This document shows, piece after piece, positions 1-8,282 of a stretch of DNA of 64,000 nucleotides. Each line of letters starts with the position of its first letter. Positions within the stretch are counted from its first letter, which is position 1. The notes below the pieces were generated by a model. It saw only the letters and a program-made list of their open reading frames with translations. It was not told the DNA's origin and did no database searches. The stretch is taken from NCBI RefSeq assembly GCF_017875235.1, contig NZ_JAGGMI010000002.1:1-64000 (forward strand), read 5' to 3'. The position numbers and the translations under genes are program-made. The stretch comes from Asticcacaulis solisilvae. Its GTDB lineage: Bacteria; Pseudomonadota; Alphaproteobacteria; Caulobacterales; Caulobacteraceae.

Positions 1-312
1 GTTCTGTGCAAGCCGGGTTCGATCACCCCGCACACCAAGTTCATCGCTGAAGCCTACATCCTGACGAAGGAAGAAGGCGGCCGTCACACCCCGTTCTTCA
101 CCAACTACCGTCCGCAGTTCTACTTCCGTACGACCGACGTGACGGGCATCGTGAAGCTGAAGGAAGGCGTGGAAATGATCATGCCGGGCGACAACGCCGA
201 GCTGAACGTCGAGCTGATCACGCCGATCGCCATGGAAGAGAAGCTGCGCTTCGCTATCCGTGAAGGCGGCCGTACCGTCGGCGCCGGCGTCGTCTCGAAG
301 ATCATCGAGTAA
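1..312 (+). CDS. tuf: Elongation factor Tu, C-terminal 103 residues (gene starts before the window)
   Basis: The reading frame is open from base 1 to the TAA at 310-312 and reads as domain 3 of EF-Tu: [11 protein letters not shown], the [19 protein letters not shown] block, MPGDN and the conserved ending [20 protein letters not shown]-Tu delivers aminoacyl-tRNA to the ribosome as a GTP complex in the cytoplasm; domain 3 contributes to tRNA and EF-Ts binding. The GTPase domain lies outside the window. A GC-rich hairpin and a strong terminator follow, so the gene ends its transcription unit here. Identification is certain at family level. Confidence 0.97.
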   Translation, partial: VLCKPGSITPHTKFIAEAYILTKEEGGRHTPFFTNYRPQFYFRTTDVTGIVKLKEGVEMIMPGDNAELNVELITPIAMEEKLRFAIREGGRTVGAGVVSKIIE

Positions 313-394
313 CCAGGGTCCGAGGGACCCTGGACCCGGACTCGCGACTGAGCTCATCAGAGCTCAAGCGGTGAGGGGACAGCCACAATAACAG

Positions 395-428
395 AACCCC
401 TCCGGTGCGAACCGGAGGGGTTTTTGTT
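395..428 (+). terminator. Rho-independent terminator after tuf
   Basis: A perfect 12-bp stem (AACCCCTCCGGT / ACCGGAGGGGTT, 395-406 and 411-422) with a 4-base GCGA loop runs directly into a T-rich tract. A second, shorter perfect hairpin (CCAGGGTCC / GGACCCTGG, 313-321 and 325-333) starts right after the tuf stop and may protect the mRNA end. Confidence 0.9.
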
Positions 429-430
429 TT

Positions 431-751
431 GGCGCACCCTCTCTCCCTGTGCCGAAGGCATGGGAAAGGGTACGTCTCAGGTGATCCATTCACGCTCGAA
501 TGTCATTTATAAACGCTGAGAAGGGCACGACTTTTTGGTTCGCCTGTCGCCAACCGCCCATATCTAAACCGTAAGCCCGGAGCCCCTACCACTCCGACCA
601 ACATTTCCAGTCATCCATGACACCGGTGTCTTGCAATCATTCAGCAATCGTGACAGGCTCTGGCCAAATAACATAACGTCGGGGAAACGCTCATGCCTGC
701 CTTACTGACGGCCGTCCGCGCCACCACACCACGTGTGTTGGACATTCAGAC
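431..751. other. Intergenic region, no gene recognised
   Basis: About 320 bases between the tuf terminator and the ankyrin gene. I see no tRNA, no conserved reading frame and no clear repeat. The last 80 bases before 752 should contain the promoter of the ankyrin gene, but no good -35/-10 pair stands out. Confidence 0.5.
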
Positions 752-1477
752 ATGAGCGCGCTCATCGATGCTTTTGAGACGCACGACGTCGCCGCCATCC
801 GTAAGGCGCTGACGGACGGAACCGACCCCAACGCGCCCATCGGTGGCAAGACGCCCTTTGTGTGGCTCTATGAAATGTACACCCGCTCACCGCATTTCGC
901 CGAAGCCTTGCGAGTCCTCATCGACGCGGGCGCGCAAAGCCCCGACCCGTTGCTGACACCGCTGCTGCTCGACGACGCCGAAGCCCTTATCGGCAACCTG
1001 CGCCAGATCCTGGAGCACCGCTTCTATCTCGACTGCGCCTACACCTCGCTCAAAGGCGTCAGCGCGCTCCACGTCTGCGCCGAATACAACTCCATCAACT
1101 GCGCGCGGCTGCTGCTGGGCGCCGGCGCCAATGTCGACGACCTGGCCGACCTGCAGGACGACGGCACGGGCGGTCATTCGCCCATCTTCCACACCGTCAA
1201 CAGCAATGGCGACCATTGCCGGCCGATGCTGGAACTGCTGGTTGACGAGGGCGCCAGCCTCGACATCTGCGTCGAGGCCCTGTCATGGGGGCGCGGATTT
1301 GACTGGGACACGACCCTGTTCGACGCCACGCCGCTATCCTATGCGCAATCAGGCCTGTTGCCCCAATTCCACCGCAGGCCCGAACAGATCTACGACATCA
1401 TCAGCTACCTCTACCGCCGCAAGCACGGCACGATCGCGCCCATACGCAACGTGCCGAACAAGTATCTGAAGGGGTAG
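752..1477 (+). CDS. Ankyrin-repeat protein
   Basis: A 241-residue cytoplasmic protein with ankyrin-type repeats: an N-terminal helix pair (ALIDAFETHDVAAIRKAL, then DGTDPNAP), and a clearer repeat at about residues 110-135 (SALHVCAEYNSINCARLLL followed by GAGANVDD), then a third with ELLVDEGASLDI. Ankyrin repeats bind partner proteins; nothing shows which. There is no signal peptide or membrane segment. It stands alone between the tuf terminator and a sensor kinase promoter, so a role with either neighbour is not implied. ATG at 752 is the first start in frame, without a strong ribosome-binding site. Confidence 0.8.
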   Translation: MSALIDAFETHDVAAIRKALTDGTDPNAPIGGKTPFVWLYEMYTRSPHFAEALRVLIDAGAQSPDPLLTPLLLDDAEALIGNLRQILEHRFYLDCAYTSLKGVSALHVCAEYNSINCARLLLGAGANVDDLADLQDDGTGGHSPIFHTVNSNGDHCRPMLELLVDEGASLDICVEALSWGRGFDWDTTLFDATPLSYAQSGLLPQFHRRPEQIYDIISYLYRRKHGTIAPIRNVPNKYLKG

Positions 1478-1520
1478 GCGGCGGCGCATACAACGCGGCG
1501 CTTATTGCTTTCTTATAAGC

Positions 1521-1548
1521 TTGACGCTTCATTGGATGGCGCTAGAGT
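1521..1548 (+). promoter_or_regulatory. Caulobacter-type housekeeping promoter for the hybrid kinase
   Basis: TTGACGC at 1521-1527, a 13-base spacer, and GCTAGAGT at 1541-1548 match the Caulobacter sigma-73 consensus (TTGACGS, 10-14 bases, GCTANAWC) in all seven -35 positions and nearly all -10 positions. It lies inside the longest open frame that could be drawn for the kinase, so the kinase must start downstream, at 1605. Confidence 0.7.
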
Positions 1549-1604
1549 CGGCCAATTATAAAAATGTCCGCGAATTCAGGGCATTCACGGGGCGTAGAGT
1601 AAAA

Positions 1605-3929
1605 ATGGCGTCAGAAACTGATTCGCGTTTGATGCCACCCGATAACGATCTCCGCTTCCGCACCCTGTTCGAACAGGCGCCGTTCAGCGTCCAGCTCCTT
1701 GCCGCCGATGGCCGGACACTGGCCGTCAACCACGCCTGGGAAGCCATGTGGGACTCTGAAGGCGAACACCGCATGAAGACGCTGGTGCTCGACGGCTACA
1801 ATGTCCTGATGGACCCCCAGCTGGAGACCAAGGGCATTACCCCGTACCTGCGCCGCGCCTTTGCCGGCGAGGCGGTGCAGATCCCGGCCATCTGCTACGA
1901 TCCCGGCGATGTCGGCCTGCCTGGACGGCCGCGCTGGGTGAAGGCCTCGGCCCATCCCATTCGCGACGAAGCGGGCGCCGTCTGCGAAGTCATGCTGATC
2001 CACGAGGACGTCACCGCCCAGGTCGAATCCGAAGAGGCGTTGCGCTACGGCGAAGAGCGGCTGCGCCAGCTGGCCGACAGCATCCCTCAGCCAGCCTGGA
2101 TGTCCGAAGCCGACGGCCGCGTCATATGGTACAACGGCCAATGGTACGACTACACCGGAATCGACCCCGACAGCGAGGACGGCTACAGCTGGCGCCGCGC
2201 CGCCCATCCCGATGAAATGAAGTGGATGCAGGACGTCCGCAACCGTTCAGTCGCCACAGGTGAGCGCGTTCACATCACCGCAAATCTGAAGGGCTGGGAC
2301 GACGTCTACCGGCCGTTTCTCATCCTGATCGCGCCTTTGAAGGACGCGCAGGGGCAGATCCGTCACTGGTTCGGCACCGCCACCGACATTTCCGCCGTCC
2401 ACGCCGCCCAGAAGGATTTGCGCGTCGCCGAGGAGCGGCTGCGGCTGGCGACCGAAGCCGGTGACATCGGCATCTGGGAGTGGGATACGGCGTCGGGCAG
2501 GATCATCTGGTCAGACCGCATTTACGACATCCATGGCGTCGATCGCGCGACCTTCGTGCTCAATGTCGAAAACTACACGGCCCTGATCCATCCCGAAGAC
2601 CTGCCCGTCCTCTGGGGCCAAGTTGAGACCGCTTTGGCCGACAACAGCGGCTTTTCGCTCGAATTCCGCGCCGTGCTGCCGGACGGCGGCGTGCGCTGGC
2701 TGGCGACCTGGGCCAGGGTTGAACGCGTCGGCCTCGATGGCAGCCAGCGCCTAATCGGCGCGGTGCTCAATATCGACGCGCACAAGATCGCCGAACAGGC
2801 CCTGCGCGACGGCAGCCGCCGCAAGGACGAATTCCTGGCCATGCTGGCTCACGAGCTGCGCAACCCTCTGGCGCCCATCGCCATGTCGGCCGATCTCCTG
2901 CGCCTGCCCCGGTTCGATGAGGCGCGCGTGCGCCAGACCGCCGAGGTCATTTCGCGCCAGGTCGCGCACATGACCGAGCTGATCGACGACCTGATGGATG
3001 TGTCGCGGGTGACGCGCGGACTGGTCCAGCTCGACCGCGGCCTCCACGACCTCAAGGCGCTGGCCATGACTGCCGTCGAGCAGGTCCGCCCCTTGATCGA
3101 GACGCGCAACCATGTCCTGAAGACGCATATGGAGGCCGGTCCCGTCCACGTCGACGGCGACCGGACGCGGCTGGTGCAAATACTGTCGAACCTGCTGAAC
3201 AATGCCGCCAAATACACCCCGCCGGGTGGCGAGATCGGCCTGGACGTGGCGGTCCGCGGCCGCAAGGCCGTTGTTACGGTCAGCGATTCCGGCGAGGGCA
3301 TCGCTGCCGACCTGCTGCCTTTCGTCTTCGACCTGTTCACGCAGGGTCCGCGTACGCTCGATCGTTCTCAAGGCGGCTTAGGCATAGGCCTGGCGCTCGT
3401 CAAAAGCCTGGTCGAGATGCACGATGGTACGGTCGAGGCCAAAAGCGACGGGCCAGGGCAGGGGACGACCTTCACGGTGGTCCTGCCGCTCGACCTGACG
3501 GCCCAGATGCCGGCGGCCGTCACCCCGTCCGGCGCGACGGCCGCTTCGGCGCGGCGGCTGGTCGTGGTGGACGACAATATCGATGCGGCGCGCTCCCTGG
3601 CCATGCTTTTGGAGGCCAATGGCCATACGGTGGCGGTCTTCGATCATGCGCGGGCGGTCCTCGAAGCCGTGGAAAAATTGCGGCCGGACGTCTTTATCCT
3701 TGATATCGGCCTGCCGGACATGACGGGCTATGACCTGGCGCGGCGTTTGCGGGCGATGCCGGAATTCGAAACGGCCACGGTGATCGCGCTGACCGGCTAT
3801 GGCCAGGCCAGCGATCGCGAGGAATCCACGGCGGCGGGCTTCGACCACCACCTGGTCAAACCCGCCGACCCACGAAAGCTGGAGGCGATATTGGCCGGGA
3901 TCGGCGGAGAGGAGGAGGCCTCGTTATAG
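1605..3929 (+). CDS. Hybrid sensor histidine kinase, PAS-PAS-PAS-HisKA-HATPase-REC
   Basis: A 774-residue soluble sensor kinase with no transmembrane segment. Three PAS domains lie at about 15-135, 150-275 and 280-400 (FRTLFEQAPFSVQLL; LADSIPQPAWMSEADG; EAGDIGIWEWD). The dimerisation helix has the H-box MLAHELRNPLAPI with phospho-acceptor His416. The ATPase domain shows the N-box NNAAKYTPPGG, G1 DSGEGI and G2 GLGIGLALVKSLV. A C-terminal receiver domain has DDN, phospho-acceptor Asp700 in FILDIGLPDMTGYDLA, and the conserved Lys in HLVKPAD. It should phosphorylate its own receiver or pass phosphate to a phosphotransfer protein; the ligand is unknown. I chose ATG 1605 over a TTG at 1521 because a promoter occupies 1521-1548. 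Confidence 0.9.
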   Translation: MASETDSRLMPPDNDLRFRTLFEQAPFSVQLLAADGRTLAVNHAWEAMWDSEGEHRMKTLVLDGYNVLMDPQLETKGITPYLRRAFAGEAVQIPAICYDPGDVGLPGRPRWVKASAHPIRDEAGAVCEVMLIHEDVTAQVESEEALRYGEERLRQLADSIPQPAWMSEADGRVIWYNGQWYDYTGIDPDSEDGYSWRRAAHPDEMKWMQDVRNRSVATGERVHITANLKGWDDVYRPFLILIAPLKDAQGQIRHWFGTATDISAVHAAQKDLRVAEERLRLATEAGDIGIWEWDTASGRIIWSDRIYDIHGVDRATFVLNVENYTALIHPEDLPVLWGQVETALADNSGFSLEFRAVLPDGGVRWLATWARVERVGLDGSQRLIGAVLNIDAHKIAEQALRDGSRRKDEFLAMLAHELRNPLAPIAMSADLLRLPRFDEARVRQTAEVISRQVAHMTELIDDLMDVSRVTRGLVQLDRGLHDLKALAMTAVEQVRPLIETRNHVLKTHMEAGPVHVDGDRTRLVQILSNLLNNAAKYTPPGGEIGLDVAVRGRKAVVTVSDSGEGIAADLLPFVFDLFTQGPRTLDRSQGGLGIGLALVKSLVEMHDGTVEAKSDGPGQGTTFTVVLPLDLTAQMPAAVTPSGATAASARRLVVVDDNIDAARSLAMLLEANGHTVAVFDHARAVLEAVEKLRPDVFILDIGLPDMTGYDLARRLRAMPEFETATVIALTGYGQASDREESTAAGFDHHLVKPADPRKLEAILAGIGGEEEASL

Positions 3930-3941
3930 GTCTTCGCCATA

Positions 3942-3978
3942 CCCACGCGGCGCTTACCCATGAATGGGGAGGGCGAAA
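3942..3978. repeat. Half-copy of the palindromic repeat family
   Basis: ACCCATGAATGGGGAGGG and its flank (CATACCCACGCGGCGCTT) match the left half of the repeat at 9397-9430 almost base for base. It lies about 75 bases before the decayed DUF559 element, facing it. Confidence 0.6.
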
Positions 3979-4054
3979 CATGTACAAAGGTAGTGTATTA
4001 TTCGTCAGAGCTGGGCCGATACAGCGTGTTAATAGAAAGCATCTGTATCTGCAT

Positions 4055-4550
4055 TTCGCCCTCCCCATTTATGGGGAGGGGGGACCGTCGCTTGCGACGG
4101 TGGGCGGGGCCTCTTGCAGGGCTTGCCACCGCTCAATAACCAGATTGATTACACCACCAGCAGTTTCATCCACGTCAGCAAGCAAATCGACTGCGTTGAT
4201 CCGCTGGATGTAGATACCCTGCTCCATAAACCACTGATCGCGTTTTTCGTCATGCGCGCTGACAATCGCGAGTGTGAATTTCACCATCGACCTAAATACA
4301 CAGCTTTGCTTTCGGGCAGTAAAAGTCCAAGACATAGGTGCCTATCGGATGCTGGTTGCGGAAAACCAGTTCGCTGGTTCGCTCTTTAACCGCAGCCATA
4401 ACCATAGCTCTGGCTTCGTCAGTTGTTTACGCAACCGCCGGGCCTTTTTACTTATTGCGCCCTGCCTCAGAGTGCGTCTCATCTTTCAATGGCCCCGCCC
4501 ACCATCTGCTCCGCAGATGGTCCCCCCTCCCCACAAATGGGGAGGGCGAA
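4055..4550 (-). mobile_element. Decayed DUF559 element with terminal inverted repeats
   Basis: A 496-bp unit bounded by two inverted copies of the same repeat (4055-4110 and 4492-4550). Each has a CCCCAT/ATGGGG stem next to a second short stem (CCGTCGCTTGCGACGG in one, CCATCTGCTCCGCAGATGG in the other) and a GTGGGCGGGGC end. Between them lies a broken DUF559 gene read on the minus strand. The architecture is the same as the intact element at 45271-45760; here the two ends have diverged from each other, consistent with an older copy. Confidence 0.75.
4069..4482 (-). pseudogene. Broken DUF559 endonuclease-like gene
   Basis: Read on the minus strand from ATG 4482, the sequence aligns along its whole 414 bp with the intact gene at 45333-45746. 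It carries at least three lesions: a 1-bp deletion in the stretch encoding LRLKERT, a GAG-to-TAG change in the catalytic-looking IEVDG motif, and a 2-bp deletion in the stretch encoding YQRAHDEK. A 3-bp gain near the end, inside the repeat, restores the total length. The last readable part (AHDEKRDQWF to the end) is intact in frame. It cannot make a working protein. Confidence 0.85.
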
Positions 4551-4604
4551 GTTATCTTTGGCAATCACGCCGTCTACTCAAAATAACTGCATCAAGGCGA
4601 TGCC

Positions 4605-6743
4605 TCACCCGCCGAAGATGAACTGGTCCATGTCGATCGCCTTCACGCCCTTCAGCAGGATGCTGTCGCCAAGGCTGCCGTTGTCGCCGTAGCGGATCAG
4701 CAGGCCCTCGGCCGTACCCTGGATCCTGATGTCCGCCCGCGTCAGGTCCGCCGCCGAAAAGTCGATGACATCGTCCGCGCGGAAGTCGGCGATCACGTCC
4801 TTGCCGTCGCCGGGCGCGAAGATGAAGCGGTCGCCCCCGTCGCCGCCGGCCAGGGCGTCATTGCCGCGCCCGCCGATCAGCGCGTCGCGGCCGCCGTCAC
4901 CCATCAGGTTGTCCGCGCCGTTTTCGCCGAAAAGCGTGTCGTTGTCCTGGCGGCCATAGAGGGTGTCATTGCCTTCGCCGCCATAGAGCCTGTCATGGCC
5001 GGCCATGCCATAGATCCTGTCGTTTCCACCGGCGCCTTCCAGCGTGTCCCGGGCCATGCCGCCGGACACGGTATTGTCGCGCCCGTTGCCAACGCCGCGG
5101 AAGGTCTCGTCACCCGTAAAGGTCAGGTCATTCATCCCGCCGGTGAGAATATAGGTCGTCTTGTTGGTCTCGATGCCCGCGCCGACGACCTTTTCATAGC
5201 GGCCCGTGGCGGGAGCGGGCTCGGGCGCCACCGCCGCGATGATCTGATCCTTGGTCAGGCTGGTGACGTTTTTGACGGTGATGGTGTCGCCGCTGGCGAA
5301 GCTTATGACCGTGTCCTTGCCGACCACCTTGAGCGTCAGGTCGGCGAAACTGACCTTCATCTTGCTGAGGTCGATCCTGTCCGTATTGCCGGCCGTCCGG
5401 CTGAAATCGACGATGATGTCGCGGCCGAAACCGCTGGCTTCGAACGCGAAGACATCGTCGCCCGCCCCGCCGGTCAGGCTGTCATTGCCCCTGCCGCCCA
5501 AGAGCTTATCCTTGCCCCCTTTGCCGCTGATGACGTCGTTTCCGGCGGTGCCGCTCAGCACGTCGTCGCGCTCGCTGCCGTTGACGGCTGAGGGCAGGGC
5601 CACGATCGCCTTGACGGCGCCGGTCAGCTTCGCGGTCAGGGATTTTGCAATGTCGTCGGCTTTCAACTGGTCGGTCACGACATTTGAGATAGTCAGGCCG
5701 GCGCGGTTGTTCTTCAGGTCGAACAGGAAGGCGTCGCCGCCGGCATCGGTGAATTTCGAATCCCTGATCGTCGCCCTGGCATCGGCGGCCAGCCAGACAT
5801 TGGACGGATTGACCGAGTCGCCGCCATGGTAGCGGGGATCGATGCCCGTGACGTTTTCCAGTACGGTATCGTCGGCCCACAGGCGGAAATTGCGCGTATT
5901 GCCTTCGGCGACGGCATTGACCAGCGTGGTCTTTGACGACTTCAGGTCATAGCCGGCGTCGGTGTTGTTGTAGGCGTAGGTATTGATGAAGGCGACGTCG
6001 TAGACATTTTCCTCGGTCGCGAAACCGTCGCCATTCCAGTAATCGTTCACCGTATCGCGGACATTGCCCATGCGGGCGTCCTTGATGACGACCGCATGCA
6101 CCGTGCCTTCCAGTTGCACGCCGGTGGCGAAGTTCGCCCCGTCGATCTGGCGGCTGTCGCCCGACACGTCCTCGATCAGGACGTTGTTGGTATCATAGCG
6201 CAGGGATACGACCGCCTTGGCGAAGCCCGTCACATCGACATCGCGGATGATCAGGCCCGACACGGTCGCGTCACCCCCGTCCGTCTCCAGATTGTAGACG
6301 AAGCGGTTGATATTGTCGGCGGTCATGTGCGCCAGCGAGATATCGCTGATCCTGCCGGCCAGCCGGAAGGCGGTGTTGACGTCCTCGAATGCCATGTTTT
6401 CGAACCTGAGATGGCTGGCGCCGTCCAGCAGGCGAAAGACCTCTTCGCCCGCTTCGGCCTTTGGCGAATAACGGTCGGCGCGGTTGCTGACAAAGGTCGC
6501 CGCCATGTCGGCGCCGGAGGACGACACACCTTTGATGGTGATGTCGGCTGACGCGCTGCCGCCGTGCGACAGGTTGATCGCCTTGGTGATGTTGTAATCG
6601 CCCTTGTCGGCGATGAGCAGGATGCGGTCGCCCGGCCTGGCCTTGTCGATCAGCAGGTCGAGCTGGTTCAGCGTCGCGGCATTCTTGAGCCCCGCGCCAG
6701 TCTTCAGGCCGCTGCCGGCCGGTGAAATATAATAGTCAACCAT
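4605..6743 (-). CDS. Secreted RTX protein with parallel beta-helix domain
   Basis: A 712-residue protein without an N-terminal signal peptide. Residues 1-330 look like a right-handed parallel beta-helix of the pectate-lyase-like type (repeated short strands and Asn/Asp/Gly turns; the opening DYYISPAGSG with DLLIDKARPGDRILL is typical). Two blocks of calcium-binding RTX nonapeptides follow, at about 395-435 (GTAGNDVISGKGG, GGRGNDSLTGGAGDD) and 555-650 (GGEGNDTLYG, GGRGNDALAGGDGGD), each ending in an F-D-F/I-D-F segment. This layout points to type I secretion with folding on calcium outside the cell; a polysaccharide substrate is inference. No secretion genes are adjacent. ATG 6743 has GGGGGG 10 bases upstream; a GTG at 6779 is a weaker start. 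Confidence 0.85.
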   Translation of the reverse strand: MVDYYISPAGSGLKTGAGLKNAATLNQLDLLIDKARPGDRILLIADKGDYNITKAINLSHGGSASADITIKGVSSSGADMAATFVSNRADRYSPKAEAGEEVFRLLDGASHLRFENMAFEDVNTAFRLAGRISDISLAHMTADNINRFVYNLETDGGDATVSGLIIRDVDVTGFAKAVVSLRYDTNNVLIEDVSGDSRQIDGANFATGVQLEGTVHAVVIKDARMGNVRDTVNDYWNGDGFATEENVYDVAFINTYAYNNTDAGYDLKSSKTTLVNAVAEGNTRNFRLWADDTVLENVTGIDPRYHGGDSVNPSNVWLAADARATIRDSKFTDAGGDAFLFDLKNNRAGLTISNVVTDQLKADDIAKSLTAKLTGAVKAIVALPSAVNGSERDDVLSGTAGNDVISGKGGKDKLLGGRGNDSLTGGAGDDVFAFEASGFGRDIIVDFSRTAGNTDRIDLSKMKVSFADLTLKVVGKDTVISFASGDTITVKNVTSLTKDQIIAAVAPEPAPATGRYEKVVGAGIETNKTTYILTGGMNDLTFTGDETFRGVGNGRDNTVSGGMARDTLEGAGGNDRIYGMAGHDRLYGGEGNDTLYGRQDNDTLFGENGADNLMGDGGRDALIGGRGNDALAGGDGGDRFIFAPGDGKDVIADFRADDVIDFSAADLTRADIRIQGTAEGLLIRYGDNGSLGDSILLKGVKAIDMDQFIFGG

Positions 6744-7102
6744 GTCTTTTCGCCCCCCGGCGACAGTCCTGCATGGCACGCAAAAACGACCAACAGCAAT
6801 GCAGGTGCTGTATCTAAAGTTGCAAATGGAATGCGGTTTAAATTGACGGGCGAAATGGAGAGGCGCCCGAACAATAGGGGTAGGCTATACTTGGTAACAA
6901 ATTAGGGCCAGAATTTGGCCGCAACCCGCATTACTGGATTTCTCCTCAGTTATGAAAAACCGCTGGCGAAACTCATCCGGATTCACCGGGCGAGATGTAT
7001 TACGGTTAACGCGTATTAATTAAGAAACACTTTCGCCAGAGGAGCGAGCATTCCATATGCCGGGATGCGGCGGGAGGTGCGTGTATGCCTCCCACCCGCC
7101 GG
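6744..7102. other. Intergenic region, no gene recognised
   Basis: About 360 bases between two minus-strand genes. The part nearest 6743 should hold the promoter of the RTX gene. No tRNA, repeat or convincing small reading frame is visible. Confidence 0.45.
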
Positions 7103-7675
7103 TCAGGGCCGTGCGACCTTAAGCGCGCGCGTCCACCAGTTCAGGTCGTCGAACATGGTGTTCGCGGCCTGCGCCAGGTGCGGATAGTCGTCAAAGCTTT
7201 TGCCTTCGCGCCAGATGCCCAGGAATTCCGGCATGTTCATGTGCACCGCCGCCTTGACCGGCGCCATCTGCAGCTCGACACAGACCAGGCGCAGCTGCTC
7301 GATGGCCCGCGCCGCGCCGACGCCGCCGTAACCGGCAAAGGCGACGGCCTTGCGGTTGAATTCCCTGTAGGCATAGTCGAGCGCGTTCTTCAGCACGCCT
7401 GACATCGAATGATTGTATTCGGCGGCGATGATGACGAAGCCGTCATAGCGCTCAAGCGTCTGCGCCCAGCGCTGCGCCACCGGATCGGCCGGCGGGACGA
7501 ACATCGGCGAGGCGGGCTCATCGAAGAAGGGCAGCGGGAAATCGCGCAGGTCCAGCAGGTCATAGTCGGCGTCGTCGCGCTGGCCGGCCATCTCCATCAG
7601 CCATCGCGCCGGCTGGTCGGCGAAGCGGCCCTGGCGGGTCGTGCCAATGAGGATGGCGATTCTGGGTCGGGTCAT
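7103..7675 (-). CDS. NADPH-dependent FMN reductase family protein
   Basis: A 190-residue flavodoxin-like protein. The N-terminal IAILIGTTRQGRFAD is the phosphate loop that binds FMN, and AEYNHSMSGVLKNALDY is the second conserved flavin-site block of the family (usually PEYN.S..G.LKNA.D). Members reduce FMN, quinones, azo dyes or chromate with NAD(P)H in the cytoplasm. It is divergent from an HxlR regulator, a family that often controls such reductases in response to electrophiles, so the two probably form one stress-response unit. ATG 7675 is preceded by TTGGAG at 7 bases; a TTG at 7687 is part of that site. Confidence 0.88.
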   Translation of the reverse strand: MTRPRIAILIGTTRQGRFADQPARWLMEMAGQRDDADYDLLDLRDFPLPFFDEPASPMFVPPADPVAQRWAQTLERYDGFVIIAAEYNHSMSGVLKNALDYAYREFNRKAVAFAGYGGVGAARAIEQLRLVCVELQMAPVKAAVHMNMPEFLGIWREGKSFDDYPHLAQAANTMFDDLNWWTRALKVARP

Positions 7676-7690
7676 GACAGTCTCCAAGTA

Positions 7691-7705
7691 GTATAAAAAG
7701 AATAC
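7691..7705. promoter_or_regulatory. Inverted repeat between the reductase and HxlR genes
   Basis: GTAT-7 bases-ATAC (GTATAAAAAGAATAC) lies in the divergent intergenic region 16 bases upstream of the reductase start. HxlR regulators bind AT-rich palindromes of this kind beside their own gene, so this is a reasonable operator candidate. The arms are only 4 bp long. Confidence 0.35.
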
Positions 7706-7778
7706 CTGGACTAATTATGTGACCGTGCTAAACCCCGCAAGAAGGCACAATTTCCATACCTGAGCACAACGGTTTCCC

Positions 7779-8174
7779 TTGGATACATCCGCTTTACCAT
7801 CGCCGCATCATCCCCATAACCCGCTATCGGAGGCCTGCGTGCCGGCCAAGGCGGTGCTGTCGCGCGTCGGCGACAAGTGGAGCGTGCTGATCGTCATCGC
7901 GCTGCGCGGCGGGCCATTGCGCTTCAACGAGATCAAGCGCGCCTGCGGCACGATCTCGCAACGCATGCTGACCCTGTCGCTGCGCGGCATGGAGCGCGAT
8001 GGTTTTGTCTCGCGGAAGGTGACGCCGACCAATCCGCCGCGCGTCGATTATGAGCTGACGCCGCTCGGCCATTCGCTACGCGGGCCGGTCGAGGCCCTGG
8101 GCCAGTGGGCCTATCAGAACCACGCCGCCATCCTGGCCGCCCAGGCCGCCTTCGATGCGCGCGCCCCGGAATAG
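7779..8174 (+). CDS. HxlR-family winged-helix regulator
   Basis: A 131-residue regulator. The HxlR core covers about 25-115: VLSRVGDKWSVLIVIAL, RFNEIKRA, ISQRMLTLSLRGMERDGFVSRKV, then PRVDYELTPLGHSLRGPVEAL. Cys20 sits just before the DNA-binding domain, in the place where many members carry a redox-reactive cysteine. It probably represses or activates the divergent flavin reductase in response to reactive electrophiles; that is inference from family and position. The start is TTG 7779, because no ATG lies in frame before the domain; a GTG at 7840 would remove the first 20 residues. Confidence 0.88.
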   Translation: MDTSALPSPHHPHNPLSEACVPAKAVLSRVGDKWSVLIVIALRGGPLRFNEIKRACGTISQRMLTLSLRGMERDGFVSRKVTPTNPPRVDYELTPLGHSLRGPVEALGQWAYQNHAAILAAQAAFDARAPE

Positions 8175-8282
8175 CTAGAGCGATATGGCGAAAAGTGTGA
8201 AGCGGTTTTCGCCATAAATATCGCGACAAAGCAAAAACTTAGATCGGGATGATTGCTTCCATCTAAAATCGTTCCGATCTAG
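8175..8282. repeat. Alphaproteobacterial palindromic repeat element
   Basis: A roughly 108-bp unit with two imperfect hairpins: GGCGAAAA...TTTTCGCC (8187-8213) and AGATCGG...CCGATCT (8241-8281), separated by ATCGCGACAAAGCAAAAACT. This resembles the dispersed intergenic palindromes found in many alphaproteobacteria. It fills the gap between the HxlR stop and the RES gene and may serve as an mRNA end for both. Confidence 0.6.

Noticed and set aside
431-751. A tRNA gene downstream of tuf, as in some alphaproteobacteria
   Set aside because: No GTTCGA-type T-arm or cloverleaf is present; only terminator and unstructured sequence.
6840-6862. TTGACGG upstream of the RTX gene as a Caulobacter promoter
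   Set aside because: No GCTANAWC-like -10 at the right distance, and it reads away from the RTX gene.
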